Source of the DNA: Toxonevra muliebris
Taxonomy: Eukaryota; Arthropoda; Insecta; Diptera; Pallopteridae
Assembly: GCA_963691655.1 (NCBI GenBank)
Contig: CAVNUY010000046.1
Span: forward strand, 620,001 to 684,000
DNA length: 64,000 bases
Reading direction: 5' to 3'
In this document: positions 26,636 through 39,890 of the stretch, piece by piece
Layout: each line of letters starts with the position of its first letter
Numbering within the stretch: the stretch's first letter is position 1
The notes under the pieces: model-generated
What the model was told of the DNA's origin: nothing
The model's input: only the letters and a program-made list of their open reading frames with translations
Database searches by the model: none
Position numbers and translations under genes: made by a program

Positions 26636-26672
26636 ATTTTAATTCCAAATTAAAATTCGGAATTTTAATTCC
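26636..26672 (+). other. Perfect 13-bp inverted repeat (foldback)
   Basis: CCGAATTTTAATT is followed, after a 3-base spacer CCA, by its exact reverse complement AATTAAAATTCGG. The 13-bp register continues through it. It is a longer, single-copy relative of the micro-inversions, in which the flip reaches the second CG step so that CGG appears on this strand. It could form a small hairpin; I see no sign that it is a transcription terminator. Confidence 0.75.
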
Positions 26673-28904
26673 GAATTTTAATTTCGAATTTTAATTTCGA
26701 ATTTCAATTTCGAATTTTAATTCCGAAATTAAAATTCGAATTTTAATTTCGAATTTTAATTTCGAATTTTAATTCCGAATTTTAATTCCGAATTTTAATT
26801 TCGAATTTTAATTTCGAATTTTAATTTCGAATTTTAATTTCGAATTTTAATTCCGAATTTTAATTCCGAATTTTAATTCCAAATTTTAATTCCGAATTTT
26901 AATTCCGAATTTTAATTTCGAATTTTAATTTCGAATTTCAATTTCGAATTTTAATTCCGAAATTAAAATTCGAATTTTAATTCCGAATTTTAATTTCGAA
27001 TTTCAATTCCGAATTTTAATTCCGAATTTTAATTTCGAATTTTAATTTCGAATTTCAATTTCGAATTTTAATTCCGAAATTAAAATTCGAATTTTAATTT
27101 CGAATTTTAATTTCGAATTTTAATTCCGAATTTTAATTCCGAATTTTAATTTCGAATTTTAATTTCGAATTTTAATTTCGAATTTTAATTTCGAATTTTA
27201 ATTCCGAATTTTAATTCCGAATTTTAATTCCAAATTTTAATTCCGAATTTTAATTCCGAATTTTAATTTCGAATTTTAATTTCGAATTTCAATTTCGAAT
27301 TTTAATTTCGAATTTTAATTCCGAATTTTAATTCCGAATTTTAATTTCGAATTTCAATTCCGAATTTTAATTCCGAATTTTAATTTCGAATTTTAATTTC
27401 GAATTTTAATTCCGAATTTTAATTTCGAATTTTAATTCCGAATTTTAATTCCGAATTTTAATTTCGAATTTTAATTCCGAATTTTAATTCCGAATTTTAA
27501 TTCCGAATTTTAATTTCGAATTTTAATTTCGAATTTTAATTTCGAATTTTAATTTCGAATTTTAATTCCGAATTTTAATTCCGAATTTTAATTTCGAATT
27601 TCAATTCCGAATTTTAATTTCGAATTTTAATTTCGAATTTTAATTCCAAATTTTAATTCCGAATTTTAATTTCGAATTTTAATTTCGAATTTTAATTTCG
27701 AATTTTAATTTCGAATTTTAATTCCGAGTTTTAATTCCGAATTTTAATTTCGAATTTTAATTTCGAATTTTAATTTCGAATTTTAATTTCGAATTTTAAT
27801 TCCGAATTTTAATTCCGAATTTTAATTCCAAATTTTAATTCCGAATTTTAATTCCGAATTTTAATTTCGAATTTTAATTTCGAATTTCAATTTCGAATTT
27901 TAATTCCGAATTTTAATTTCGAATTTCAATTCCGAATTTTAATTCCGAATTTTAATTTCGAATTTTAATTTCGAATTTTAATTCCGAATTTTAATTTCGA
28001 ATTTTAATTCCGAATTTTAATTTCGAATTTTAATTCCGAATTTTAATTCCGAATTTTAATTCCGAATTTTAATTTCGAATTTTAATTTCGAATTTTAATT
28101 TCGAATTTTAATTTCGAATTTTAATTCCGAATTTTAATTCCGAATTTTAATTTCGAATTTCAATTCCGAATTTTAATTTCGAATTTTAATTTCGAATTTT
28201 AATTTCGAATTTTAATTTCGAATTTTAATTCCGAATTTTAATTTCGAATTTTAATTATGAATTTTAATTTCGAATTTTAATTTCGAATTTTAATTCCGAA
28301 TTTTAATTTCGAATTTCAATTTCGAATTTTAATTTCGAATTTTAATTCCGAATTTCAATTTCGAATTTTAATTTCGATTTTTAATTCCGAATTTTAATTT
28401 CGAATTTTAATTCCGAATTTTAATTCCGAATTTTAATTTCGAATTTTAATTCCGAATTTTAATTCCGAATTTTAATTCCGAATTTTAATTTCGAATTTTA
28501 ATTCCGAATTTTAATTCCGAATTTTAATTTCGAATTTTAATTCCGAATTTTAATTCCGAATTTTAATTCCGAATTTTTATTTCGAATTTTAATTTCGAAT
28601 TTTAATTTCGAATTTTAATTTCGAATTTTAATTCCGAATTTTAATTCCAAATTTTAATTCCGAATTTTAATTTCGAATTTTAATTTCGAATTTCAATTTC
28701 GAATTTCAATTTCGAATTTTAATTCCGAAATTAAAATTCGAATTTTAATTCCGAATTTTAATTTCGAATTTTTATTTCGAATTTCAATTTCGAATTTTAA
28801 TTCCGAATTTTAATTCCGAATTTTAATTCCGAATTTTAATTCCGAATTTTAATTTCGAATTTTAATTTCGAATTTCAATTTCCAATTTTAATTTCGAATT
28901 TATT

Positions 28905-30599
28905 TCCGAAATTAAAATTCGAATTTTAATTCCGAATTTTAATTCCGAATTTTAATTCCGAATTTTAATTCCGAATTTTAATTTCGAATTTTAATTCCGA
29001 ATTTTAATTCCGAATTTTAATTCCGAATTTTAATTTCGAATTTTAATTTCGAATTTTAATTCCGAATTTTAATTCCAAATTTTAATTCCGAATTTTAATT
29101 CCGAATTTTAATTTCGAATTTTAATTTCGAATTTTAATTCCGAATTTTAATTCCAAATTTTAATTCCGAATTTTAATTCCGAATTTTAATTTCGAATTTT
29201 AATTTCGAATTTCAATTTCGAATTTTAATTCCGAAATTAAAATTCGAATTTTAATTCCGAATTTTAATTTCGAATTTTAATTTCGAATTTTAATTCCGAA
29301 ATTTAATTTCGAATTTTAATTTCGAATTTTAATTTCGAATTTCAATTTCGAATTTTAATTTCGAATTTTAATTTCGAATTTCAATTTCGAATTTTAATTC
29401 CGAAATTAAAATTCGAATTTTAATTCCGAATTTTAATTCCGAATTTTAATTCCGAATTTTAATTCCGAATTTTAATTTCGAATTTCAATTCCGAATTTTA
29501 ATTCCGAATTTTAATTTCGAATTTTAATTTCGAATTTTAATTTCGAATTTTAATTTCGAATTTTAATTCCGAATTTTAATTCCGAATTTTAATTCCGAAT
29601 TTTAATTTCGAATTTCAATTCCGAATTTTAATTCCGAATTTTAATTTCGAATTTTAATTTCGAATTTTAATTCCGAATTTTAATTTCGAATTTTAATTCC
29701 GAATTTTAATTCCGAATTTTAATTTCGAATTTTAATTCCGAATTTTAATTCCGAATTTTAATTCCGAATTTTAATTTCGAATTTTAATTTCGAATTTTAA
29801 TTTCGAATTTTAATTTCGAATTTTAATTCCGAATTTTAATTCCGAATTTTAATTTCAATTCCGAATTTTAATTTCGAATTTTAATTTCGAATTTTAATTT
29901 CGAATTTTAATTTCGAATTTTAATTCCGAATTTTAATTTCGAATTTTAATTATGAATTTTAATTTCGAATTTTAATTTCGAATTTTAATTCCGAATTTTA
30001 ATTTCGAATTTCAATTTCGAATTTTAATTTCGAATTTTAATTCCGAATTTTAATTTCGAATTTTAATTTCGAATTTTAATTCCGAATTTTAATTTCGAAT
30101 TTTAATTCCGAATTTTAATTCCGAATTTTAATTTCGAATTTTAATTCCGAATTTTAATTCCGAATTTTAATTCCGAATTTTAATTTCGAATTTTAATTCC
30201 GAATTTTAATTCCGAATTTTAATTTCGAATTTTAATTCCGAATTTTAATTCCGAATTTTAATTCCGAATTTTAATTTCGAATTTTAATTTCGAATTTTAA
30301 TTTCGAATTTTAATTTCGAATTTTAATTCCGAATTTTAATTCCAAATTTTAATTCCGAATTTTAATTCCGAATTTTAATTTCGAATTTTAATTTCGAATT
30401 TCAATTTCGAATTTTAATTCCGAAATTAAATTTCGAATTTTAATTCCGAATTTTAATTTCGAATTTTTATTTCGAATTTCAATTTCGAATTTTAATTCCG
30501 AATTTTAATTCCGAATTTTAATTCCGAATTTTAATTCCGAATTTTAATTTCGAATTTTAATTTCGAATTTCAATTTCCAATTTTAATTTCGAATTTATT
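28905..30599 (+). repeat. 1.7-kb higher-order repeat, unit 1 (1,695 bp)
   Basis: Bounded by micro-inversions that directly follow a 12-bp unit (CGAATTTATTTCCG). An independent landmark, TTAATTATGAATT, lies at ATG positions 28257, 29952, 31420 and 33031, giving the same spacings of 1695, 1468 and 1611 as the boundary elements. The 1,695 bp correspond to 131 units minus 8 bases, explained by a 7-bp deletion near 29850 and the 12-bp unit. Confidence 0.85.
29838..29862 (+). other. 7-bp deletion in a unit
   Basis: TTTTAATTTCAATTCCG lacks GAATTTC relative to the expected arrangement. The lost bases lie between two AATTTC copies, so slippage over that 6-bp repeat explains it. The same 7-bp loss occurs independently near 59635. 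Confidence 0.8.
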
Positions 30600-32067
30600 T
30601 CCGAAATTAAAATTCGAATTTTAATTCCGAATTTTAATTCCGAATTTTAATTCCGAATTTTAATTTCGAATTTTAATTCCGAATTTTAATTCCGAATTTT
30701 AATTCCGAATTTTAATTCCGAATTTTAATTCCGAATTTTAATTTCGAATTTCAATTCCGAATTTTAATTTCGAATTTTAATTTCGAATTTTAATTCCAAA
30801 TTTTAATTCCGAATTTTAATTTCGAATTTTAATTTCGAATTTTAATTTCGAATTTTAATTTCGAATTTTAATTCCGAGTTTTAATTCCGAATTTTAATTT
30901 CGAATTTTAATTTCGAATTTTAATTTCGAATTTTAATTTCGAATTTTAATTCCGAATTTTAATTCCGAATTTTAATTCCAAATTTTAATTCCGAATTTTA
31001 ATTCCGAATTTTAATTTCGAATTTTAATTTCGAATTTCAATTTCGAATTTTAATTCCGAATTTTAATTTCGAATTTCAATTCCGAATTTTAATTCCGAAT
31101 TTTAATTTCGAATTTTAATTTCGAATTTTAATTCCGAATTTTAATTTCGAATTTTAATTCCGAATTTTAATTCCGAATTTTAATTTCGAATTTTAATTCC
31201 GAATTTTAATTCCGAATTTTAATTCCGAATTTTAATTTCGAATTTTAATTTCGAATTTTAATTTCGAATTTTAATTTCGAATTTTAATTCCGAATTTTAA
31301 TTCCGAATTTTAATTTCGAATTTCAATTCCGAATTTTAATTTCGAATTTTAATTTCGAATTTTAATTTCGAATTTTAATTTCGAATTTTAATTCCGAATT
31401 TTAATTTCGAATTTTAATTATGAATTTTAATTTCGAATTTTAATTTCGAATTTTAATTCCGAATTTTAATTTCGAATTTCAATTTCGAATTTTAATTTCG
31501 AATTTTAATTCCGAATTTTAATTTCGAATTTTAATTTCGATTTTTAATTCCGAATTTTAATTTCGAATTTTAATTCCGAATTTTAATTCCGAATTTTAAT
31601 TTCGAATTTTAATTCCGAATTTTAATTCCGAATTTTAATTCCGAATTTTAATTTCGAATTTTAATTCCGAATTTTAATTCCGAATTTTAATTTCGAATTT
31701 TAATTCCGAATTTTAATTCCGAATTTTAATTCCGAATTTTAATTTCGAATTTTAATTTCGAATTTTAATTTCGAATTTTAATTTCGAATTTTAATTCCGA
31801 ATTTTAATTCCAAATTTTAATTCCGAATTTTAATTTCGAATTTTAATTTCGAATTTCAATTTCGAATTTCAATTTCGAATTTTAATTCCGAAATTAAAAT
31901 TCGAATTTTAATTCCGAATTTTAATTTCGAATTTTTATTTCGAATTTCAATTTCGAATTTTAATTCCGAATTTTAATTCCGAATTTTAATTCCGAATTTT
32001 AATTCCGAATTTTAATTTCGAATTTTAATTTCGAATTTCAATTTCCAATTTTAATTTCGAATTTATT
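30600..32067 (+). repeat. 1.47-kb higher-order repeat, unit 2 (1,468 bp)
   Basis: 113 units minus one base. Landmarks in order: CCAAATTTT, CCGAGTTTT at about 30871, TTAATTATGAATT (31420), a 181-bp micro-inversion pair (31886/32067). The CCGAGTTTT unit also occurs at 27721 but I did not see it in the neighbouring repeats, so alternate copies may be more alike than adjacent ones. Confidence 0.8.
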
Positions 32068-33678
32068 TCCGAAATTAAAATTCGAATTTTAATTCCGAAT
32101 TTTAATTCCGAATTTTAATTCCGAATTTTAATTCCGAATTTTAATTTCGAATTTTAATTCCGAATTTTAATTCCGAATTTTAATTCCGAATTTTAATTTC
32201 GAATTTTAATTTCGAATTTTAATTCCGAATTTTAATTCCAAATTTTAATTCCGAATTTTAATTCCGAATTTTAATTTCGAATTTTAATTTCGAATTTCAA
32301 TTTCGAATTTTAATTCCGAAATTAAAATTCGAATTTTAATTCCGAATTTTAATTTCGAATTTTAATTTCGAATTTTAATTCCGAAATTTAATTTCGAATT
32401 TTAATTTCGAATTTTAATTTCGAATTTCAATTTCGAATTTTAATTTCGAATTTTAATTTCGAATTTCAATTTCGAATTTTAATTCCGAAATTAAAATTCG
32501 AATTTTAATTCCGAATTTTAATTCCGAATTTTAATTCCGAATTTTAATTTCGAATTTCAATTCCGAATTTTAATTCCGAATTTTAATTTCGAATTTTAAT
32601 TTCGAATTTTAATTTCGAATTTTAATTTCGAATTTTAATTCCGAATTTTAATTCCGAATTTTAATTCCGAATTTTAATTTCGAATTTCAATTCCGAATTT
32701 TAATTCCGAATTTTAATTTCGAATTTTAATTTCGAATTTTAATTCCGAATTTTAATTTCGAATTTTAATTCCGAATTTTAATTCCGAATTTTAATTTCGA
32801 ATTTTAATTCCGAATTTTAATTCCGAATTTTAATTCCGAATTTTAATTTCGAATTTTAATTTCGAATTTTAATTTCGAATTTTAATTTCGAATTTTAATT
32901 CCGAATTTTAATTCCGAATTTTAATTTCGAATTTCAATTCCGAATTTTAATTTCGAATTTTAATTTCGAATTTTAATTTCGAATTTTAATTTCGAATTTT
33001 AATTCCGAATTTTAATTTCGAATTTTAATTATGAATTTTAATTTCGAATTTTAATTTCGAATTTTAATTCCGAATTTTAATTTCGAATTTCAATTTCGAA
33101 TTTTAATTTCGAATTTTAATTCCGAATTTTAATTTCGAATTTTAATTTCGAATTTTAATTCCGAATTTTAATTTCGAATTTTAATTCCGAATTTTAATTC
33201 CGAATTTTAATTTCGAATTTTAATTCCGAATTTTAATTCCGAATTTTAATTCCGAATTTTAATTTCGAATTTTAATTCCGAATTTTAATTCCGAATTTTA
33301 ATTTCGAATTTTAATTCCGAATTTTAATTCCGAATTTTAATTCCGAATTTTAATTTCGAATTTTAATTTCGAATTTTAATTTCGAATTTTAATTTCGAAT
33401 TTTAATTCCGAATTTTAATTCCAAATTTTAATTCCGAATTTTAATTCCGAATTTTAATTTCGAATTTTAATTTCGAATTTCAATTTCGAATTTTAATTCC
33501 GAAATTAAAATTCGAATTTTAATTCCGAATTTTAATTTCGAATTTTTATTTCGAATTTCAATTTCGAATTTTAATTCCGAATTTTAATTCCGAATTTTAA
33601 TTCCGAATTTTAATTCCGAATTTTAATTCCGAATTTTAATTTCGAATTTCAATTTCCAATTTTAATTTCGAATTTATT
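32068..33678 (+). repeat. 1.61-kb higher-order repeat, unit 3 (1,611 bp)
   Basis: 124 units minus one base, ending with the 181-bp micro-inversion pair 33497/33678 and the 12-bp unit. TTAATTATGAATT is at ATG 33031. It contains the 169-bp pair 32314/32483, comparable to 29229/29398 in unit 1. Confidence 0.8.
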
Positions 33679-34548
33679 TCCGAAATTAAAATTCGAATTT
33701 TAATTCCGAATTTTAATTCCGAATTTTAATTCCGAATTTTAATTTCGAATTTTAATTCCGAATTTTAATTCCGAATTTTAATTCCGAATTTTAATTCCGA
33801 ATTTTAATTTCGAATTTTAATTTCGAATTTTAATTCCGAATTTTAATTCCAAATTTTAATTCCGAATTTTAATTCCGAATTTTAATTTCGAATTTTAATT
33901 TCGAATTTTAATTCCGAATTTTAATTCCAAATTTTAATTCCGAATTTTAATTCCGAATTTTAATTTCGAATTTTAATTTCGAATTTCAATTTCGAATTTT
34001 AATTCCGAAATTAAAATTCGAATTTTAATTCCGAATTTTAATTTCTAATTTTAATTTCGAATTTTAATTCCGAAATTTAATTTCGAATTTTAATTTCGAA
34101 TTTTAATTTCGAATTTCAATTTCGAATTTTAATTTCGAATTTTAATTTCGAATTTCAATTTCGAATTTTAATTCCGAATTTTAATTCCGAATTTTAATTC
34201 CGAATTTTAATTCCGAATTTTAATTTCGAATTTCAATTTCGAATTTCAAATTCGAATTTTAATTTCGAATTTTAATTCCGAATTTTAATTTCGAATTTTA
34301 ATTCCGAATTTTAATTCCGAATTTTAATTCCGAATTTTAATTCCGAATTTTAATTCCGAATTTTAATTTCGAATTTCAATTTCGAATTTTATTTTCGAAT
34401 TTTAATTCCGAATTTTAATTTCGAATTTTAATTCCGAATTTTAATTTCGAATTTTAATTTCGAATTTTAATTTCGAATTTTAATTTCGAATTTTAATTTC
34501 GAATTTTAATTTCGAATTTCAATTTCCAATTTTAATTTCGAATTTATT
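33679..34548 (+). repeat. Truncated higher-order repeat, unit 4 (870 bp)
   Basis: 67 units minus one base, ending in the same 12-bp unit plus micro-inversion (34548). It lacks the TTAATTATGAATT landmark, so the middle of the repeat is missing. Instead it includes TTTCAAATTCG and TTTTATTTTCG units (34247 onward) typical of segment B, so it is a chimera of two array types. Confidence 0.7.
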
Positions 34549-34810
34549 TCCGAAATTAAAATTCGAATTTTAATTCCGAATTTTAATTCCGAATTTTAAT
34601 TTCGAATTTTAATTTCGAATTTTAATTCCGAATTTTAATTCCAAATTTTAATTCCGAATTTTAATTCCGAATTTTAATTTCGAATTTTAATTTCGAATTT
34701 TAATTCCGAATTTTAATTCCAAATTTTAATTCCGAATTTTAATTCCGAATTTTAATTTCGAATTTTAATTTCGAATTTCAATTTCGAATTTTAATTCCGA
34801 AATTAAAATT

Positions 34811-37800
34811 CGAATTTTAATTCCGAATTTTAATTTCGAATTTTAATTTCGAATTTTAATTCCGAAATTTAATTTCGAATTTTAATTTCGAATTTTAATT
34901 TCGAATTTCAATTTCGAATTTTAATTTCGAATTTTAATTTCGAATTTCAATTTCGAATTTTAATTCCGAATTTTAATTCCGAATTTTAATTCCGAATTTT
35001 AATTCCGAATTTTAATTCCGAATTTTAATTCCGAATTTTAATTTCGAATTTCAATTTCGAATTTCAAATTCGAATTTTAATTTCGAATTTTAATTCCGAA
35101 TTTTAATTTCGAATTTTAATTCCGAATTTTAATTCCGAATTTTAATTCCGAATTTTAATTCCGAATTTTAATTCCGAATTTTAATTTCGAATTTCAATTT
35201 CGAATTTTAATTTCGAATTTTAATTCCGAATTTTAATTTCGAATTTTAATTCCGAATTTTAATTTCGAATTTTAATTTCGAATTTTAATTTCGAATTTTA
35301 ATTTCGAATTTTAATTTCGAATTTTAATTTCGAATTTTAGTTTCGAATTTTAATTTCGAATTTTAATTTCGAATTTTAATTCCGAATTTTAATTTCGAAT
35401 TTTAATTCCGAATTTTAATTCCGAATTTTAATTTCGAATTTCAATTTCGAATTTCAATTTCGAATTTTATTTTCGAATTTTAATTCCGAATTTTAATTCC
35501 GAATTTTAATCCCAATTTTAATTCCGAATTTTAATTCCTAATTTTAATTCCGAATTTTAATTCCGAATTTTAATTTCGAATTTTAATTCCTAATTTTAAT
35601 TCCTAATTTTAATTCCGAATTTAAATTTCGAATTTTAATTCCGAATTTTAATTTCGAATTTTAATTTCGAATTTTAATTCCGAATTTTAATTTCGAATTT
35701 CATTTTCGAATTTTAATTCCGAATTTTAATTTCGAATTTCAATTTCCAATTTTAATTTCGAATTTTAATTCCGAATTTTAATTTCGAATTTTAACTCCGA
35801 ATTTTAATTCCGAATTTTAATTCCGAATTTCAATTTCGAATTTTAATTTCGAATTTTAATTCCGAATTTTAATTCCGAATTTTAATTCCGAATTTTAATT
35901 CCGAATTTTAATTCCTAATTTTAATTCCGAATTTTAATTCCGAATTTTAATTTCGAATTTTAATTCCTAATTTTAATTCCGAATTTTAATTTCGAATCTC
36001 AATTTCGAATTTTAATTCCGAATTTTATTTTCGAATTTTAATTCCGAATTTAAATTTCGAATTTTAATTCCGAATTTTAATTTCGAATTTTAATTTCGAA
36101 TTTTAATTCCGAATTTTAATTCCGAATTTTAATTTCGAATTTTAATTCCGAATTTTAATTCCGAATTTTAATTCCGAATTTTAATTCCGAATTTTAATTC
36201 CGAATTTTAATTTCGAATTTCAATTTCGAATTTTAATTTCGAATTTTAATTCCGAATTTTAATTCCGAATTTTAATTCCGAATTTTAATTCCGAATTTTA
36301 ATTCCGAATTTTAATTCCTAATTTTAATTCCGAATTTTAATTTCGAATTTTAACTCCGAATTTTAATTTCGAATTTCAATTTCGAATTTCAATTTCGAAT
36401 TTTAATTTCGAATTTTAATTCCGAATTTTAATTCCGAATTTTAATTTCGAATTTTAACTCCGAATTTTAATTCCGAATTTTAATTTCGAATCTTAATTTC
36501 GAATTTCAATTTCGAATTTTAATTTCGAATTTTAATTCCGAATTTTAATTCCGAATTTTAATTCCGAATTTTAATTCCGAATTTTAATTCCTAATTTTAA
36601 TTCCGAATTTTAATTCCGAATTTAAATTTCGAATTTTAATTCCGAATTTTAATTTCGAATTTTAATTTCGAATTTTAATTCCGAATTTTAATTTCGAATT
36701 TCAATTTCGAATTTTAATTCCGAATTTTAATTTCGAATTTCAATTTCGAATTTTAATTTCGAATTTTAATTCCGAATTTTAATTTCGAATTTTAACTCCG
36801 AATTTTAATTCCGAATTTTAATTCCGAATTTTAATTCCGAATTTCAATTTCGAATTTCAATTTCGAATTTTAATTTCGAATTTTAATTTCGAATTTTAAC
36901 TCCGAATTTTAATTCCGAATTTTAATTTCGAATCTTAATTTCGAATTTCAATTTCGAATTTTAATTTCGAATTTTAATTCCGAATTTTAATTCCGAATTT
37001 TAATTCCGAATTTTAATTTCGAATTTTAAATCCTAATTTTAATTCCTAATTTTAATTCCGAATTTAAATTTCGAATTTTAATTCCGAATTTTAATTTCGA
37101 ATTTTAATTTCGAATTTTAATTCCGAATTTTAATTTCGAATTTCAATTTCGAATTTTAATTCCGAATTTTAATTTCGAATTTCAATTTCGAATTTTAATT
37201 TCGAATTTTAATTCCGAATTTTAATTTCGAATTTTAACTCCGAATTTTAATTCCGAATTTTAATTCCGAATTTTAATTCCGAATTTCAATTTCGAATTTC
37301 AATTTCGAATTTTAATTTCGAATTTTAATTCCGAATTTTAATTTCGAATTTTAATTTCGAATTTTAATTCCGAATTTTAATTTCGAATTTTAATTCCGAA
37401 TTTTAATTCCGAATTTTAATTCCGAATTTTAATTCCGAATTTAAATTCCGAATTTTAATTTCGAATTTCAATTTCGAATTTTAATTTCGAATTTTAATTC
37501 CGAATTTTAGTTCCGAATTTTAATTCCGAATTTTAATTCCGAATTTTAATTCCTAATTTTAATTCCGAATTTTAATTCCGAATTTTAATTCCGAATTTTA
37601 ATTTCGAATCTTAATTTCGAATTTTAATTCCGAATTTTATTTTCGAATTTTAATTCCGAATTTAAATTTCGAATTTTAATTCCGAATTTTAATTTCGAAT
37701 TTTAATTTCGAATTTTAATTCCGAATTTTAATTTCGAATTTCAATTTCGAATTTTAATTCCGAATTTTAATTTCGAATTTCAATTTCGAATTTTAATTTC

Positions 37801-38368
37801 GAATTTTAATTCCGAATTTTAATTTCGAATTTTAACTCCGAATTTTAATTCCGAATTTTAATTCCGAATTTCAATTTCGAATTTCAATTTCGAATTTTAA
37901 TTTCGAATTTTAATTCCGAATTTTAATTTCGAATTTTAATTTCGAATTTTAATTCCGAATTTTAATTTCGAATTTTAATTTCGAATTTGAATTTCGAACT
38001 TTAATTTCGAATTTCAATTCCGAATTTTAATTTCGAATTTTAATTTCGAATTTTAATTTCGAATTTTAATTTCGAATTTTAATTTCGAATTTTAATTTCG
38101 AATTTTAATTTCGAATTTTAATTTCGAATTTTAATTCCGAATTTTAATTCCGAATTTTAATTTCGAATTTCAATTTCGAATTTTAATTCCGAATTTTAAT
38201 TTCGAATTTTAATTTCGAATTTTAATTTTGAATTTTAATTTCGAATTTTAATTCCGAATTTTAATTCCAAATTTTAATTCCGAATTTTAATTCCGAATTT
38301 TAATTCCGAATTTTAATTTCGAATTTTAATTTCGAATTTCAATTTCGAATTTTAATTTCGAATTTTAA
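34811..38368 (+). repeat. Array segment D, free of micro-inversions
   Basis: For 3,574 bp between 34795 and 38369 no micro-inversion was found. Landmarks are those of segment B: TTTCAAATTCG (35065), TTTTATTTTCG (35465), CCTAATTTT, TTTAAATTTCG, GAATCTTAA (C at 37610) and frequent TTAACTCCG. The phase differs by one base over the interval, explained by the 12-bp unit near 35510. Confidence 0.7.
35500..35525 (+). other. 12-bp unit: AATCCCAATTTT
   Basis: A unit in which TTCCGAATTTT has become TCCCAATTTT, one base shorter and lacking the CG step. It accounts for the single-base phase change across segment D. Confidence 0.8.
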
Positions 38369-38509
38369 TTCCGAAATTAAAATTCGAATTTTAATTCCGA
38401 ATTTTAATTTCGAATTTTAATTTCGAATTTTAATTTCGAATTTTAATTCCGAAATTTAATTTCGAATTTTAATTTCGAATTTAATTCCGAATTTTAATTT
38501 CGAATTTTA

Positions 38510-39890
38510 ATTTCGAGTTTTAATTCCGAAATTAAAATTCGAATTTTAATTCCGAATTTTAATTTCGAATTTTAATTTCGAATTTTAATTTCGAATTTTA
38601 ATTCCGAAATTTAATTTCGAATTTTAATTTCGAATTTTAATTCCGAATTTTAATTCCGAATTTTAATTTCGAATTTTAATTTCGAGTTTTAATTTCGAAT
38701 TTTAATTTCGAATTTCAATTTCGAATTTTAATTTCGAATTTTAATTCCGAATTTTAATTCCGAATTTTAATTCCGAATTTTAATTCCAAATTTTAATTCC
38801 GAATTTTAATTCCGAATTTTAATTCCGAATTTTAATTCCGAATTTTAATTCAGAATTTTAATTCCGAATTTTAATTCCGAATTTTAATTCCTAATTTTAA
38901 TTTCGAATTTTAATTCCGAAATTAAAATTCGAATTTTAATTCCTAATTTTAATTCCGAATTTTAATTTCGAATCTTAATTTCGAATTTCAATTTCGAATT
39001 TTAATTTCGAATTTCAATTTCGAATTTTAATTTCGAATTTTAATTCCGAAATTAAAATTCGAATTTTAATTCCGAATTTTAATTTCGAATTTTAATTTCG
39101 AATTTTAATTTCGAATTTTAATTCCGAAATTTAATTTCGAATTTTAATTTCGAATTTTAATTCCGAATTTTAATTTCGAATTTTAATTTCGAGTTTTAAT
39201 TCCGAAATTAAAATTCGAATTTTAATTCCGAATTTTAATTTCGAATTTTAATTTCGAATTTTAATTTCGAATTTTAATTCCGAAATTTAATTTCGAATTT
39301 TAATTTCGAATTTTAATTCCGAATTTTAATTTCGAATTTTAATTTCGAGTTTTAATTTCGAATTTTAATTTCGAATTTTAATTTCGAATTTTAATTTCGA
39401 ATTTCAATTTCGAATTTTAATTTCGAATTTTAATTCCGAATTTTAATTCCGAATTTTAATTCCGAATTTTAATTCCAAATTTTAATTCCGAATTTTAATT
39501 CCTAATTTTAATTCCGAATTTTAATTCCGAATTTTAATTCAGAATTTTAATTCCGAATTTTAATTTCGAATTTTAATTTCGAATTTTAATTTCGAATTTT
39601 AATTTCGAATTTTAATTCCGAATTTTAATTCCAAATTTTAATTCCGAATTTTAATTCCGAATTTTAATTTCGAATTTTAATTTCGAATTTCAATTTCGAA
39701 TTTTAATTCCGAAATTAAAATTCGAATTTTAATTTCGAATTTTAATTTCGAATTTTAATTTCGAATTTTAATTTCGAATTTTAATTCCGAAATTTAATTT
39801 CGAATTTTAATTTCGAATTTTAATTCCGAATTTTAATTTCGAATTTTAATTTCGAGTTTTAATTCCGAAATTAAAATTCGAATTTTAATT
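38510..39890 (+). repeat. Nested 676/663-bp repeats inside copy 1
   Basis: CGAGTTTTAATTCCG followed by a micro-inversion occurs with CCG at 38526, 39202 and 39865, spacings 676 and 663 bp (52 and 51 units). The same block includes a CCGAAATTTAATTTCG unit about 90 bp downstream and, further on, CCAAATTTT, CCTAATTTT and TTCAGAATT. This is a second level of organisation inside the 3.78-kb repeat. Confidence 0.8.

Larger units (their letters stand above)
9131..34810 (+). repeat. Array segment C, rich in micro-inversions
   Basis: About 25.7 kb of satellite in which I located 39 micro-inversion elements. The TTTCAAATTCG landmark is missing until 34247, and GAATCTTAA with TTTAAATTTCG is rare. The CCAAATTTT variant, a CG-to-CA change, is common here and usually sits in the middle of a run of C-type units. 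Two large higher-order structures lie inside: the 5,045-bp-spaced duplication and the 1.47-1.70 kb series. Most register breaks of the window are here. Confidence 0.75.
26240..34812 (+). repeat. Micro-inversion elements, group 4 (20 copies)
   Basis: Elements start at 26240, 26604, 26721, 26955, 27072, 28723, 28904, 29229, 29398, 30418, 30599, 31886, 32067, 32314, 32483, 33497, 33678, 34003, 34548 and 34795. The one at 30418 has AAATTTCG in place of AAAATTCG. Pairs spaced 181 bp (14 units minus one base) occur at 28723/28904, 30418/30599, 31886/32067 and 33497/33678, one pair per higher-order repeat. The odd base comes from the 12-bp unit just upstream of the second member. Confidence 0.9.

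Noticed and set aside
26636..26672. Rho-independent terminator
   Set aside because: The hairpin is AT-rich, lies within satellite and has no gene upstream; T-runs occur in all units.
28257..33033. ATG triplets in TTAATTATGAATT as start codons
   Set aside because: The four sites are copies of one variant unit inside a higher-order repeat, and each is followed by stops within a few dozen bases.
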